A stretch of DNA of 64,000 nt from Roseateles sp. XES5 (GTDB lineage Bacteria; Pseudomonadota; Alphaproteobacteria; Rhizobiales; Rhizobiaceae): contig NZ_CP084752.1 of the NCBI RefSeq assembly GCF_020535545.1, positions 2,693,501 to 2,757,500 of the forward strand. The letters are read 5' to 3'. How positions within the stretch are numbered: position 1 is the stretch's first letter; each line of letters starts with the position of its first letter. Under the pieces are notes generated by a model that was given only the letters and a program-made list of their open reading frames with translations, was not told the origin of the DNA and ran no database searches. Shown one piece after another: positions 24,160-33,577 of the stretch. The position numbers and the translations under genes were made by a program.

Positions 24160-25215
24160 CTAAAGTAAGCGCAATCGCTCTTTGCTCTCGTTTCGCAAAG
24201 GCGGCGATGGATCAACCGTTAGGCCGAATAACAAATCCTCAATCTCCTCTGGCGGTATGAAAAGATCACGCGCTATATGATTTTTTGACACGCCTTGTTT
24301 CCAGAGATCCTTGAGCACCATTTCCCAAACAGCAGACTTTTCATGAGGTAAACCATCGGGCTCGGTTGAACGATAACGGCGATTGATTTGCACGTATTGC
24401 CACTCTGTCAATCGTCCAAGTTTATTCAGGCGATAAGCAAGGGCCACCGCAGCAACGCCCCATCGTTTCTTAGCCCTTATTATCTGCTCCACACTGCTGA
24501 CATAGGGAACATGAGACACCAAGTCGTCATGAGGCATAAGAAAGGCTGATGCAAAGGCGTTCGCCTCATTTTCAGCTTCACGCCCCTGTGGGCCTCCATG
24601 CTTGTGCATTACGAGATGCCCAAGCTCATGGGCGGCGTCAAAGCGGCTTCGTTCCGCCGATTTGAATGTGTTCAAGAACACGAATGCTTCGGTGTCCCGC
24701 CAGCAAGAGAACGCATCAACCTTCTTTGTTTCCTCGGCGAGCGAGAACACCCTGATACCTTTGGTCTCAAGCAACTTAATCATATTGCTAATGGGCTTCT
24801 CACCTATCGCCCAGTGCTGCCTTAAAAGACGTGCAGCTTTGCTGGGATCTCGCTCATGGCTGAGATCGATGAGATCGATGGGGGGCAGATCGTATCTTTG
24901 CTTGACCCATTCTAATACAGCAAAAGCCAATACACCCGCCGAAAGCGCGGCATCCCGCTCCCTCGCGCTCATTGATGTCAAGCTACGAAAACTAGCGGCC
25001 TGAACATCGATGGCGTTCACGTCATCGAGAAAGAAGAAGTCACGGGGATATTTCAACGCTCTCGCTAAGGCATCTACGGTGCTGTCGTCAGGCGTTTGCT
25101 GAGCATTGACGATGCGAGACAACGTGACAGGTGCGATGCCAGCCAACTCTGCCAACGCCTTCGCTGTCACTCGCCGTCGCTGTCTTGCAAGTTCCAACCT
25201 TGTGAAATTGAACAT
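24160..25215 (-). CDS. XRE regulator fused to ImmA/IrrE metallopeptidase
   Basis: The product is 351 residues. Residues about 5-60 are an XRE helix-turn-helix (LARQRRRVTAKALAELAG, VTLSRIVNAQQTP). The M78 peptidase domain follows with zinc motif HELGH (196-200) and the downstream EANAFASAFLMP (about 216-228). Such proteins cleave repressors or antitoxins to trigger prophage, ICE or stress responses. ATG 25215 begins 5 bp after the stop of the partner gene at 25220, so they form one operon. It probably autoregulates; the trigger is not visible. Confidence 0.85.
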   Translation of the reverse strand: MFNFTRLELARQRRRVTAKALAELAGIAPVTLSRIVNAQQTPDDSTVDALARALKYPRDFFFLDDVNAIDVQAASFRSLTSMSARERDAALSAGVLAFAVLEWVKQRYDLPPIDLIDLSHERDPSKAARLLRQHWAIGEKPISNMIKLLETKGIRVFSLAEETKKVDAFSCWRDTEAFVFLNTFKSAERSRFDAAHELGHLVMHKHGGPQGREAENEANAFASAFLMPHDDLVSHVPYVSSVEQIIRAKKRWGVAAVALAYRLNKLGRLTEWQYVQINRRYRSTEPDGLPHEKSAVWEMVLKDLWKQGVSKNHIARDLFIPPEEIEDLLFGLTVDPSPPLRNESKERLRLL

Positions 25216-25219
25216 TTTC

Positions 25220-25948
25220 CTACTTGCGGCGGATTACGGGTTCGAACTCAACACCGTCCGGCTCAATGTCTCCCTTCACACGAACATTTTCCCACTCACC
25301 CTTGCGGATGATAAAAATACGTTCTTCAAACTGCCGGAAATTTCCGTTCGAAACCCCAGCAGCTTTTGAAAGCTCTGCACACACATCTTCACCATTGACG
25401 GACACGCAGAGAAACCAAACGCCGGACGGCGGAGCCGTTACAGGCTTGAATGTCACCGCGTCAAGCTCACCGTCAGCAAAAAGGCTCCCTTGAGCCTGAT
25501 CAATGGCCCGCTCTGCCCCACTGCCTTTCCCGGAAATTGCCTGCGGCACATGCTTCTCGTCACATGCCACATCAACGCTCTGATAGATCACCTTGAGATT
25601 ACGATCGGGGTGTCGAACCGCTTCGATGTTTTCTCTCCGCTCATGCCGCCAGCCTTTGGAACGGAAGAGAGCACGAGTGTTGCGAGTGCCATGAATGTAG
25701 GCAAACAGACCAGCGGCCGTTATCGGGTCATCATCAACGGCGTCTGCACGAGCACCAACGACCTCCCTAACGACGTTGATCAACTCCTCGCGGGTGGCAT
25801 CGAATGCCGAAAGGCGCGTGTTGATTTCAATTTCGTTGACGTAAAGATGGGTGGCGACCATGTGACCCTCGATAATTTTTTCGACCTCATTTGTGCTCGA
25901 AAAAATTATCGCCGTCAATGGCCTGATACGGACTTTGCGGATTTCCAC
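25220..25948 (-). CDS. hypothetical partner of the XRE-ImmA protein
   Basis: The product is 242 residues, translated just before the metallopeptidase. It begins with beta strands (VRIRPLTAIIFSSTNEVEKII) and ends with another beta segment (GNFRQFEERIFIIRKGEWENVRV). The middle contains a helical part and CDEKHVPQAISGKG. No family was recognised. A position immediately upstream of an ImmA-type protease suggests a toxin, sensor or protease substrate; this is inferred from genetic linkage only. Confidence 0.55.
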   Translation of the reverse strand: MEIRKVRIRPLTAIIFSSTNEVEKIIEGHMVATHLYVNEIEINTRLSAFDATREELINVVREVVGARADAVDDDPITAAGLFAYIHGTRNTRALFRSKGWRHERRENIEAVRHPDRNLKVIYQSVDVACDEKHVPQAISGKGSGAERAIDQAQGSLFADGELDAVTFKPVTAPPSGVWFLCVSVNGEDVCAELSKAAGVSNGNFRQFEERIFIIRKGEWENVRVKGDIEPDGVEFEPVIRRK

Positions 25949-25975
25949 CCCTCTTAACGAGTGTGCACGCCACGA

Positions 25976-27655
25976 TCATCGAAATAGCTGCATAATATTC
26001 TCAGCGCTGCTGTTGGCGATCTGCAGCGACTGAAGCGCTAGCTGTTCCTGCGTCTGGAGCGCCTTGAGCCGGGTCGAAGCTTCGTTCATGTCGGCATCGA
26101 CAAGCCGGCCAATGCCCTTGTCGATGGTTGCCATCAGGACCTGCGCGAACTCGCTCTGCATATCGATGCGCGTCTTCACCGCGCCAAGCGCACTTGCGCC
26201 TGATATTACCTTCTCCAACATGGCATCGACGCCGAATAGATAGTTGTCGAGATCGTTCGCGGGATCGGTGATATCGACGTCTAGAATATCGAAATCCGGC
26301 GCGGGGCCGAGATTGTCGGTGACATTGCCGATCCGCATATAGGCTCGGCTGCCTGCGTTCGGATACAGCGTCTTGTCGATGTCGAAGACGATGCCGCCTG
26401 ATATCGGTGTGGCATCCAGGCCGTGCCCCTCCAGAGCGTAGTCCAGCAGGGCCGCAAATGCCCCCTCAGACGGTATTCTGCCATCAGTCGTTCCCATTAC
26501 GAGATCGACCATGTTGCGCGTGACGGTGATCGTCGTCACCGGATCGCTGCCCACCTGAATGTCAAAGCTGAATTCGATGTCGCGATAGATCGTGAACGGC
26601 CCGCTGAAGCTGAAGCTCCATTGCGGATATTGGTTGTTGAGTTCGGAAAGCGGTGTGTCTTCCAGACCCGCACCGAAGTTGCCCGAACCGAAGGTCGACG
26701 TGACGCCGGTAATCTCGATGCTCGATCCTGGCAATCCCGTCGTTTCCGCGCTTGAGATAACCAGGGTGTTGCCGCCAGCCCATCCAGCAGAAGCCGGGAC
26801 GGTATTGGCAGTGAATACATGATCGAGAATGGCACCATAGTCTTGCGCAGTTGTCACCATACCATCGCTGGTGCCGAGTGCGGCATCGACAGCCGCCCGG
26901 TCAATCACCAGCGTATGGCTGACGCCGGGAGCGAGCGGGCTGTCATCGACGATGACGTCCAGCGTGATCGTGTCAGCGGCTCCGAGGGTGAAGGGGCCGG
27001 AGAAAGCATAGTAGCTTTGCGCTCGGCTGCTCTGCTGGTTGGTGTTTGCTCCGCGAAACCCGCCAATGTCGCCAAGCGAACGAATATCCTTCTGCAAGGC
27101 CCCACCGCCGCCGACATTGAATAGGCTGAGGTCGGCCATATCGATTTCCGTGCTGCCGACATGCACATTGCCGCCAGCGGAGCGAATGAAGGACGAGGTG
27201 ATGCTGGTCGGCAACCCGGATAGTTCGTTGAGGTCCTGCGGAGCATCCGTGTTGAGCCAGTTGACGCCGTTGAAGCTGCCCGATGTGGCGATGGAGACGA
27301 ACTGCTCCTTGAACTGGTCAAGCTCGGTCTGGATCTTCGCTTTGTCCACGCCGTCTTCCTTGGCGGCAACGAGCTTTGCTCGAAACTCTCCGAGCACGTC
27401 TATGGTCGCATCGAGACCAATGTAAGCGACATCGATCTTTGCAGCACCAAGCCCGAGTGCATCCGAGACAGCGGCAAGCGCCATGTTGTCGGAGCGCATC
27501 GTCGTTGAGATTGACCAATAAGCCGCATTGTCAGCTGCGACCTGCACACGTAGCCCGGAACTGACCTGTCGCTGTGTCTCGGCCATGCTGCTGCCGATCA
27601 TGCGCAGGCTTTGCAGCGCGGCCATTGCGGAGGTGTTCGTCAGAATGCTGGTCAT
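25976..27655 (-). CDS. flagellin with long central domain
   Basis: The product is 559 residues. The N-terminus MTSILTNTSAMAALQSLR and the C-terminal end LQIANSSAENIMQLFR are the D0/D1 helices of rhizobial flagellins, with SSGLRVQVAADNAAYWSI between. Rhizobial flagellins are usually 320-410 residues; here residues about 150-470 form an enlarged beta-rich outer domain (repeated VTRNMVDLVMGTTDGRI-like and LVIDRAAVDAALGTSDGM segments). Outer domains vary with phage and immune pressure. The gene is on the island, not in a flagellar cluster, and stands divergent from a serine recombinase. Polymerisation motifs appear intact. Confidence 0.85.
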   Translation of the reverse strand: MTSILTNTSAMAALQSLRMIGSSMAETQRQVSSGLRVQVAADNAAYWSISTTMRSDNMALAAVSDALGLGAAKIDVAYIGLDATIDVLGEFRAKLVAAKEDGVDKAKIQTELDQFKEQFVSIATSGSFNGVNWLNTDAPQDLNELSGLPTSITSSFIRSAGGNVHVGSTEIDMADLSLFNVGGGGALQKDIRSLGDIGGFRGANTNQQSSRAQSYYAFSGPFTLGAADTITLDVIVDDSPLAPGVSHTLVIDRAAVDAALGTSDGMVTTAQDYGAILDHVFTANTVPASAGWAGGNTLVISSAETTGLPGSSIEITGVTSTFGSGNFGAGLEDTPLSELNNQYPQWSFSFSGPFTIYRDIEFSFDIQVGSDPVTTITVTRNMVDLVMGTTDGRIPSEGAFAALLDYALEGHGLDATPISGGIVFDIDKTLYPNAGSRAYMRIGNVTDNLGPAPDFDILDVDITDPANDLDNYLFGVDAMLEKVISGASALGAVKTRIDMQSEFAQVLMATIDKGIGRLVDADMNEASTRLKALQTQEQLALQSLQIANSSAENIMQLFR

Positions 27656-27726
27656 GCGTGAAGCCTGCGGTGATGCTTCCCGTCAGCCGAACCAGCGTCC
27701 GCTCAAGTTGCAATGCACTCAACTCA

Positions 27727-27745
27727 GGTTAACGCTTCATTAACC
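27727..27745. promoter_or_regulatory. GGTTAA dyad upstream of flagellin
   Basis: GGTTAA (27727-27732) and TTAACC (27740-27745) form an inverted repeat about 75 bp upstream of the flagellin ATG and about 180 bp before the recombinase ATG. It is a plausible regulator site or part of the flagellin promoter; no clear sigma-28 box was identified. Confidence 0.35.
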
Positions 27746-27926
27746 ATTGAGGCGTCACAACCGTTGCTGAGAGCTGTGGTGATTTGCGTCGGCTTTCTTC
27801 CGATCCCGACACCTCCTTTCCGCTAGCCGCAGTCTTACGCCGGTGCAGCCATTTGCACCCCGCGCTCCCTCATGCTCGCCCGCCCGATAGCCCCATGTTA
27901 GCGGATCGCAACATGAGGAGGCCGTC

Positions 27927-29558
27927 ATGGGCACCGAAGACAGCAACAGCAGCACCTTTCCTATCCGGGCTTACTCCTACGTCCGTATGAGCACCCGCAA
28001 GCAGCTTCGCGGCGATAGCCTGCGCCGGCAGCTTGAGCGGTCGAAGGCGTTTGCGGACGAACAGTCTCTGCTTCTGGACGATAGCTTGCAGGATCTGGGC
28101 GTCAGCGCGTGGAAGGGGAGGAACTTCAAGACCGGCGCGCTCGGCCGGTTCCTGGCGATGGTCGAGAGCGGGCAAATCCCGAAAGGCAGCTATCTGCTGA
28201 TCGAAAGCCTCGACCGGCTGTCGCGCGAGGCCGTGCCGGATGCGCTGACGCTGTTCATGGCGATCATCAATGCCGGCATCGTCATCGTGACGCTGGGCGA
28301 GGACCAGCAGGTTTACAGCCGCGACCGCCTCAACGGGGATTGGACCAAGCTCATCATCGGCTTGGCGGTCATGTCGCGGGGCCATGAAGAGAGCCAGACG
28401 AAGAGCGAGCGCATCAGCGCGGTCGCGAAACGCAAGCGGGAACTGGCACGCGAAGGCAAGGGCCATATCACCAGCATCACGCCCGCGTGGATTGATGCCA
28501 AGCGGATCGATACGAGCCGCTACGAGTTCACGCTGAACCACCACGCCGAAACGGTGAAGACGATCTATGAGATGGCCACGCGTGGCCTCGGTGCGACGGT
28601 GATTGCGCGCAAGCTCAACGCTGATGGCGTCCCAGCCTTCAAGAGCAAGGACGGCTGGTATCAAAGCGTCATCAAGGCGCTGCTAATTCGTCAAGATGTC
28701 ATAGGTACGTTCCAACCGCACAGGATTGTTGATGGCAAGCGCGTGCCGGATGGCGATCCCATCACAGACTATTTCCCCGCTGCCATCGACAAGGATCTCT
28801 TTCTCCGCGTGCAGGCGATGCGCAGCAATCCGGGGAAACCCGGGCGCAAGGGCAGCGCCTTCGCCAATCTCTTCACCGGGCTTTGCCATTGCGCCCATTG
28901 CGGAGGGCCGATGACGATGAAGATGAGCCGGGTCAAGGGGAATGAAAACGGCCGCTATCTGGTTTGCGCGAACTATGTGCGGGGCCATCGTTGCGCCGAT
29001 GGCAACCGGCATTTCCGCTACGAGCCGTTAGAGGCGGCTATCCTTGATCAGGTCAAGGAACTTAATCTCGCGGAGACGCTGCAAACGGTACCGCTCGATG
29101 ACACCGTGCGGGAGCTTGATGAGATAATTGCCTGTCTGGCGCTGCAACTGGAAGAGCTTCGTAGAAAGGAGCAGCGTCTGGCACAGTCTGTCGAAGAAGA
29201 CAGCAAGCCACTGGATGCCATCGTGGCGTTGCTCAAGGCCCGGCAGGCCGAGCGTCAGCTTGTAGAAGCCGAGTTACGGCACCAACAGGCAGAACGCCAG
29301 CGCCGGTCAATTCGGCACGAAAAGCCTTCGGAGACGTGCGGCCGCATCGGCAGGCTGCGAGACCAATGGGAGCAAGCCGATGACGTAGACCGCTACGAAC
29401 TCCGCTCAGAGGCTCATGCTGCTGTGAGGGAAATCATCACGGAAATGAGCTTCGACAGCGGCGATTGTTCCACGACCTTGATCGTGGCGAATGGCGTGAT
29501 CACCTACAGCTTAAAAGAAGGCCAGATCAGTAGGCGGTTCCAGGCATTTGTAGCGTGA
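27927..29558 (+). CDS. large serine recombinase
   Basis: The product is 543 residues. The resolvase/invertase domain covers about 12-165 with the catalytic serine in YVRMSTRKQ (S22), and ESLDRLSREAVPDAL and RGHEESQTKSERIS later in the domain. A recombinase DNA-binding domain follows (about 180-280), then a zinc ribbon CHCAHCGG..CANYVRGHRC and a long coiled coil (about 370-470). That is the integrase type used by phages and mobile elements. The ATG has GGAGG upstream. It may mobilise a segment of the island or the flagellin region; no crossover pair was found by eye. Confidence 0.9.
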   Translation: MGTEDSNSSTFPIRAYSYVRMSTRKQLRGDSLRRQLERSKAFADEQSLLLDDSLQDLGVSAWKGRNFKTGALGRFLAMVESGQIPKGSYLLIESLDRLSREAVPDALTLFMAIINAGIVIVTLGEDQQVYSRDRLNGDWTKLIIGLAVMSRGHEESQTKSERISAVAKRKRELAREGKGHITSITPAWIDAKRIDTSRYEFTLNHHAETVKTIYEMATRGLGATVIARKLNADGVPAFKSKDGWYQSVIKALLIRQDVIGTFQPHRIVDGKRVPDGDPITDYFPAAIDKDLFLRVQAMRSNPGKPGRKGSAFANLFTGLCHCAHCGGPMTMKMSRVKGNENGRYLVCANYVRGHRCADGNRHFRYEPLEAAILDQVKELNLAETLQTVPLDDTVRELDEIIACLALQLEELRRKEQRLAQSVEEDSKPLDAIVALLKARQAERQLVEAELRHQQAERQRRSIRHEKPSETCGRIGRLRDQWEQADDVDRYELRSEAHAAVREIITEMSFDSGDCSTTLIVANGVITYSLKEGQISRRFQAFVA

Positions 29559-29815
29559 AATATCGGCGCTGTTGTAATCTATATCCCACGTCCGATTAAT
29601 TTGAGATGCGGTCGGCCATCGCGATGCCCGATGGTTTAACGGCAGTGCTTCGTTGCTGAAAACAGCGGCGCGATTTTTTGAGCGGATTACAACTCTGCGT
29701 CATTGTCTATCCGCGAACAATCAGGTTTCATGGCCACCAATGTTCGGCAAGGTTACATGCTCATGACGAAGGATTGTGTGGGTTGCCGGCTCGACTTTGA
29801 GATAAACACGCAATC

Positions 29816-31858
29816 ATGGTGCTTGAAATGAAAGCTGGTCCTGTCGAAATTGGTACACTCCTGCAAAATCGCAATCGGTACTGCGTTCCAATCTATCAGC
29901 GCCGCTACGTTTGGACAAAAAACAAGCAATGGGAACCCTTCTGGCAAGATATCCGGACCAAGGCAATCGAGCGCCTTGGCGGAAGAGAACGGCGCTTCTC
30001 GCACTTTATGGGAGCCGTTGTTCTGGAGAGCCGCGCTAAGCCGAGCGTGAAGCAAGTTCCATCGTTTCAGGTGGTGGACGGGCAACAGCGTTTGACGACG
30101 TTTCAGATGTTCCTGACAGCCGCGCGCCACTACGCACAAAAGATCGGATACTCGACAGCCGCGCATAATATTCAGCGCTTCGTCATGAATAGCGATCCCC
30201 AGCTCATGGAGCAGGCGGATGTCGAGGTTTATAAAGTCTGGCCGACACAAGCGGATAGGGAGATTTTTATCGATATCGTATCCTCCGAGGATCGCGCCGT
30301 ACTCCGAAAAAAACATGGAGACTATTGGTATAAGAACTGGGAAAGAGACCAGATTGCCGAGTACAACTATGTTCCGAACCTCCTCGGCGCCTACGGTTAT
30401 TTTTACGACCGAATTCGACATTCGGTCGAAACGAACGATCTTCATTCGGATATGGAAGAGGTTCCCGACGGTGTTCAGGGGATTGAAGGGGACGATGACG
30501 AAATTCCCCACGAGCTTAAACTGGACGCTATTTGGCAAGCTCTCCTTGAGGAATTCAAGGTCGTGGAAATCGTTCTCGATGAAGGCGACGACGCGCAGGT
30601 GATTTTTGAAACGCTCAATGATCGTGGAGAACCGCTGTTGGCGGCAGACCTGATCCGCAACAACATATTTCAGCGTGCAGATGCGAATATTGGCCCGACG
30701 AAAGCCGAAAAGCTTTTTTCAGCTCATTGGGGGCCATTCGACGATCCGTTCTGGTCAGTGCCTGAGAAGCAAGGCCGCTACAAAAAACAACGCATCGAAT
30801 TTTTTCTCGCCAATTTCATTGCCGGGAAAATCGCCAGTGACATCACCATTTCGAAGCTCTTTTCGGAGTACAAAGCATTCCTGCGTCCGCCCAAAGACAG
30901 CGTGAAGCCCCGCTATTCCACGGTTGAGGAAGAGATTTTAGACCTTAAGGCCTACGGGGCGATCTACCGCGAATTCATCGAGCGGGAAACAAGGTCTGAT
31001 TTGAGCGAGTTTTCTCGCCGCTTGCGCCTATGGGATGTTACGACAGCCAATCCGCTGGTAATCCGCCTTTGGGCCTCTGGAGAGCTATCTGCTGAGGAAA
31101 AGCAGCAGGCCCTTGAATTCCTTCTGTCTTTCATCGTGCGCCGGGCTGTCTGCGGTCTTACAAATAAGAACTATAATAATCTGTTTCTTTCAGCGATCGC
31201 GTATGTCGATAAGGTTGGTTGGACGCTATCAGCATTTCGAAGGTTCTTTCTGGACCAAAAATCAGACAGCGGGCGCTTTCCGAAGGACGACGAGTTCCGC
31301 CGCTTGCTCACCAGTGCCCCGATTTATCGAACCCTTGGTCCAGCAAAGACCAGAGCGTTACTTTCTGCGGTAGAACAAAGAAAACGCGGCAAATTCCAAG
31401 AGACCCAAGAATTACCTGATGGGCTGTCGGTCGAGCACATTATGCCGAACGTATGGCGCACTCACTGGCCCCTGATGGATGGTTTGGTTCCGTCTGATTG
31501 GGATTTCAGCCAAGCGCTATACTCATCGCTTGAGGATGAGAGTGCCTCTGGTCAAATAGTCAGGCGCAATCGCTTAAAAGACACGATTGGAAATCTCACG
31601 CTCGTTACCCCGTCGTTCAATAGTCACGTCAGCAATGACGCGTTTGATATCAAGCGAAAGGAATTCGACGACCAGTCTGTTCTCATGATGACGCGTGATT
31701 TCGTGAAGAAAGCTGTATGGACCGAGCCTGAAATCGAAGAGCGTGGGAGGGCGATGGCGTCGCTGGCCTGCGAAATATGGCCTTTGCAGGGTGCAGATCA
31801 AACGCCAGCGTCGAACCTTGGGGGGAGTGACGAAAACACGGAGGACGTCTTAGCCTGA
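29816..31858 (+). CDS. DUF262/DUF1524 protein, GmrSD-like modification-dependent nuclease
   Basis: The product is 680 residues. The DUF262 N-terminal domain (about 10-300) shows VPIYQRRYVW (24-33) and VVDGQQRLTTF (86-96), which binds and hydrolyses NTP in GmrS-type proteins. The DUF1524 HNH domain is C-terminal: SVEHIMPNVW (about 538-547) and IGNLTLVTPSFNS (about 591-603). In GmrSD, BrxU and SspE relatives these parts restrict phage DNA with modified bases. The single-chain form is full length. ATG 29828 (MKAGPVEIGTLLQN) is an alternative start. It is convergent with the integrase. Confidence 0.8.
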   Translation: MVLEMKAGPVEIGTLLQNRNRYCVPIYQRRYVWTKNKQWEPFWQDIRTKAIERLGGRERRFSHFMGAVVLESRAKPSVKQVPSFQVVDGQQRLTTFQMFLTAARHYAQKIGYSTAAHNIQRFVMNSDPQLMEQADVEVYKVWPTQADREIFIDIVSSEDRAVLRKKHGDYWYKNWERDQIAEYNYVPNLLGAYGYFYDRIRHSVETNDLHSDMEEVPDGVQGIEGDDDEIPHELKLDAIWQALLEEFKVVEIVLDEGDDAQVIFETLNDRGEPLLAADLIRNNIFQRADANIGPTKAEKLFSAHWGPFDDPFWSVPEKQGRYKKQRIEFFLANFIAGKIASDITISKLFSEYKAFLRPPKDSVKPRYSTVEEEILDLKAYGAIYREFIERETRSDLSEFSRRLRLWDVTTANPLVIRLWASGELSAEEKQQALEFLLSFIVRRAVCGLTNKNYNNLFLSAIAYVDKVGWTLSAFRRFFLDQKSDSGRFPKDDEFRRLLTSAPIYRTLGPAKTRALLSAVEQRKRGKFQETQELPDGLSVEHIMPNVWRTHWPLMDGLVPSDWDFSQALYSSLEDESASGQIVRRNRLKDTIGNLTLVTPSFNSHVSNDAFDIKRKEFDDQSVLMMTRDFVKKAVWTEPEIEERGRAMASLACEIWPLQGADQTPASNLGGSDENTEDVLA

Positions 31859-31915
31859 GCGTGTAGCGACAATCATGCCGAGCCTGCGTTGCTGTACCGA
31901 CGAAGCGACGACAGA

Positions 31916-33442
31916 TTACTGTCGCGCGGAATATTTCCGCGACAGTTTCTCGGCGGTGCGTTCGCCAGCCGCACCATCTTTCAACTCGGCCAGGCGTTTC
32001 TCGAGTAGGGCGATTTCATCATAGGTCTCGTCGTCCAGCAGCTTCGGCTCCTTCATGAAGTCCTCTTCGCCGGGGCGGAGGAAGTCCTTGATCTGCTCGG
32101 TGTTGACCTGAGCGTAGTGCTTGTCGATCATCGAAATCGAAGTGCGGGTGTTGCGGGCGACGTGGTGGATCGAGACATTGTTCGCAAGCATCTGCGAGAT
32201 GTAGAAGTGCCGGAATGAATAGGCAGTTCGCTTGACGCCTCGGCTATCGTATTCCAAATCGGCCGCTTTGAGCAGGGCGTTCAAGCCGCGCTGGAACGAT
32301 AGGATGGGCTTGCCGCTTGCATCCGCAAAGACAGGATCGTCATTGGTGGGCTCCCGGCCGACCTCGCTAACGAAGACGTTCCACAACATATGAAGCGCCT
32401 GGATCGCACCATGCATTGGTACGGCATCGCCATGCTTGCTTTTTCCGTGGACCTGTAGCCGGGCATCCTGTTGGAAGAGGGGAAGGTCTTTCGTATCGCG
32501 GTAGCGTAGGATGTTGCTCCATTTGAGGTTTTTTGCCTCAGTGGGGCGCAGGCCCGAACTAGCCATGAACTCTATATAGGCGTGCAGACGAACGCGATCT
32601 GAGCGCACGCGGCTGGTAAGCGTGCTTTGCGTCCAGACCCGACCGTCTTTCGCCTTGATGAGCCTCACCGATTGCTGAGGCTCGCTGATCCGCTCCAAGC
32701 TCTTACCGAGCAGACGCTCGTATTCCTCGGGCGCGAACCCGGGACGGCGCGTGTCGGGTTTCTTTTTCGCTCTGACGGCCGGGATTATGATCGGCTTGCA
32801 ATAGCCCCATTTCGCCGCCTGCTCAAATAGCTCGCGGATGATGACCATCTCGCCCTTGACCGTGCTCAAGGCTGCGACCTTCCGCGGTGCAGGGCGAATG
32901 AAGACCCTGCCATCTTCGCGTTCGCATCGGATTTTCTGAATGTGAATGCCGGGGCCGGCCGTCCAATAGGTCTTACGCCATTCCAGATATCGTTCGATGT
33001 CGGCGGTGGTGATCGTCTCAATGGCGCGGTCCCCGAAGTAGCCGACGGGAAAACGTCGAATGATCGGCGGCCAATAAATCGGGTGATATTTGCTGCGTTC
33101 GTCGCGCTCGGCCTCTGCGACGACTTTTTCTATGAACTCTTCCGCCACCTCGACAAAGGAGCGGCTATCCAGGGAAAGGCCCTGCCTGTTGCGAAAGCTC
33201 TGCTCGTGCCAGATTTCGTAGGCCCGTTGCAGGGCCTCTTCCTCGTTCGCGGTTCCGAGGGTCTTTTTGTATTGCTTGCCGCCGAGCGAATATCGCATTG
33301 ACCAGTTCCGCGTTCCTTCTCGTTGGAAAAGCGCGAACGGGGTCTTCTTCATTGAGGCCGGGCTTTGCAGCATAACGTGGGGCACCTTTCGAGTTGCTAT
33401 GGTCGGTGCGCTGCGCTGAAACTGCGCTAGCGACGTGTCCAA
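31916..33442 (-). CDS. tyrosine site-specific integrase of the island
   Basis: The product is up to 508 residues; ATG 33352 (MKKTPFALFQREGTRNWS) gives 478 and looks like the more natural start. The N-terminal arm-binding part spans about 30-90, the SAM-like core-binding domain about 93-215, and the catalytic domain from 235. Catalytic residues seen are R299 (SSGLRPTEA), K334, R411 (YSFRHFY), and Y443 (KHYAQV). The usual first His of HxxR reads Tyr (Y408), and the second His/Trp position is in HHVARNTRTS. The gene starts about 140 bp from the tRNA-Arg, as expected for an integrase beside its att site. Confidence 0.88.
   Translation of the reverse strand: MDTSLAQFQRSAPTIATRKVPHVMLQSPASMKKTPFALFQREGTRNWSMRYSLGGKQYKKTLGTANEEEALQRAYEIWHEQSFRNRQGLSLDSRSFVEVAEEFIEKVVAEAERDERSKYHPIYWPPIIRRFPVGYFGDRAIETITTADIERYLEWRKTYWTAGPGIHIQKIRCEREDGRVFIRPAPRKVAALSTVKGEMVIIRELFEQAAKWGYCKPIIIPAVRAKKKPDTRRPGFAPEEYERLLGKSLERISEPQQSVRLIKAKDGRVWTQSTLTSRVRSDRVRLHAYIEFMASSGLRPTEAKNLKWSNILRYRDTKDLPLFQQDARLQVHGKSKHGDAVPMHGAIQALHMLWNVFVSEVGREPTNDDPVFADASGKPILSFQRGLNALLKAADLEYDSRGVKRTAYSFRHFYISQMLANNVSIHHVARNTRTSISMIDKHYAQVNTEQIKDFLRPGEEDFMKEPKLLDDETYDEIALLEKRLAELKDGAAGERTAEKLSRKYSARQ
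31918..31946. terminator. hairpin between convergent DUF262 and integrase genes
   Basis: ACTGTCGCG (31918-31926) and CGCGACAGT (31938-31946) are perfect 9-bp arms with an 11-nt loop. The hairpin covers the last codons of the integrase gene. It could stop transcription from either side, though no long T-run follows. Confidence 0.4.
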
Positions 33443-33517
33443 GCCCAGAAAAGCTACCTTGAAATCATTGACGAATTCCCAATCGCATGGGCTACTGGGC
33501 TAGGACTGAGCTAGCTT
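33411..33517 (+). promoter_or_regulatory. candidate integrase arm sites (right end)
   Basis: Sites at 33411-33434 and 33494-33517 match the 24-nt motif found twice at the left end of the island; the first overlaps the 5' end of the long form of the integrase gene and is the weaker match (about 19 of 24). The segment 33435-33577 has no gene. Its location between int and att makes integrase binding and autoregulation possible. Confidence 0.45.
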
Positions 33518-33577
33518 ATTTCCAGCCCGAGTGAGGACAAGATAAAACTGATAAATCAATGATTTCAAGCAGTTCGG

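Noticed and set aside
25976..27926. Hin-type invertible promoter between flagellin and recombinase
   Set aside because: No long inverted repeats were found on both sides of the flagellin promoter, and the recombinase is of the large integrase type, not the small invertase type.
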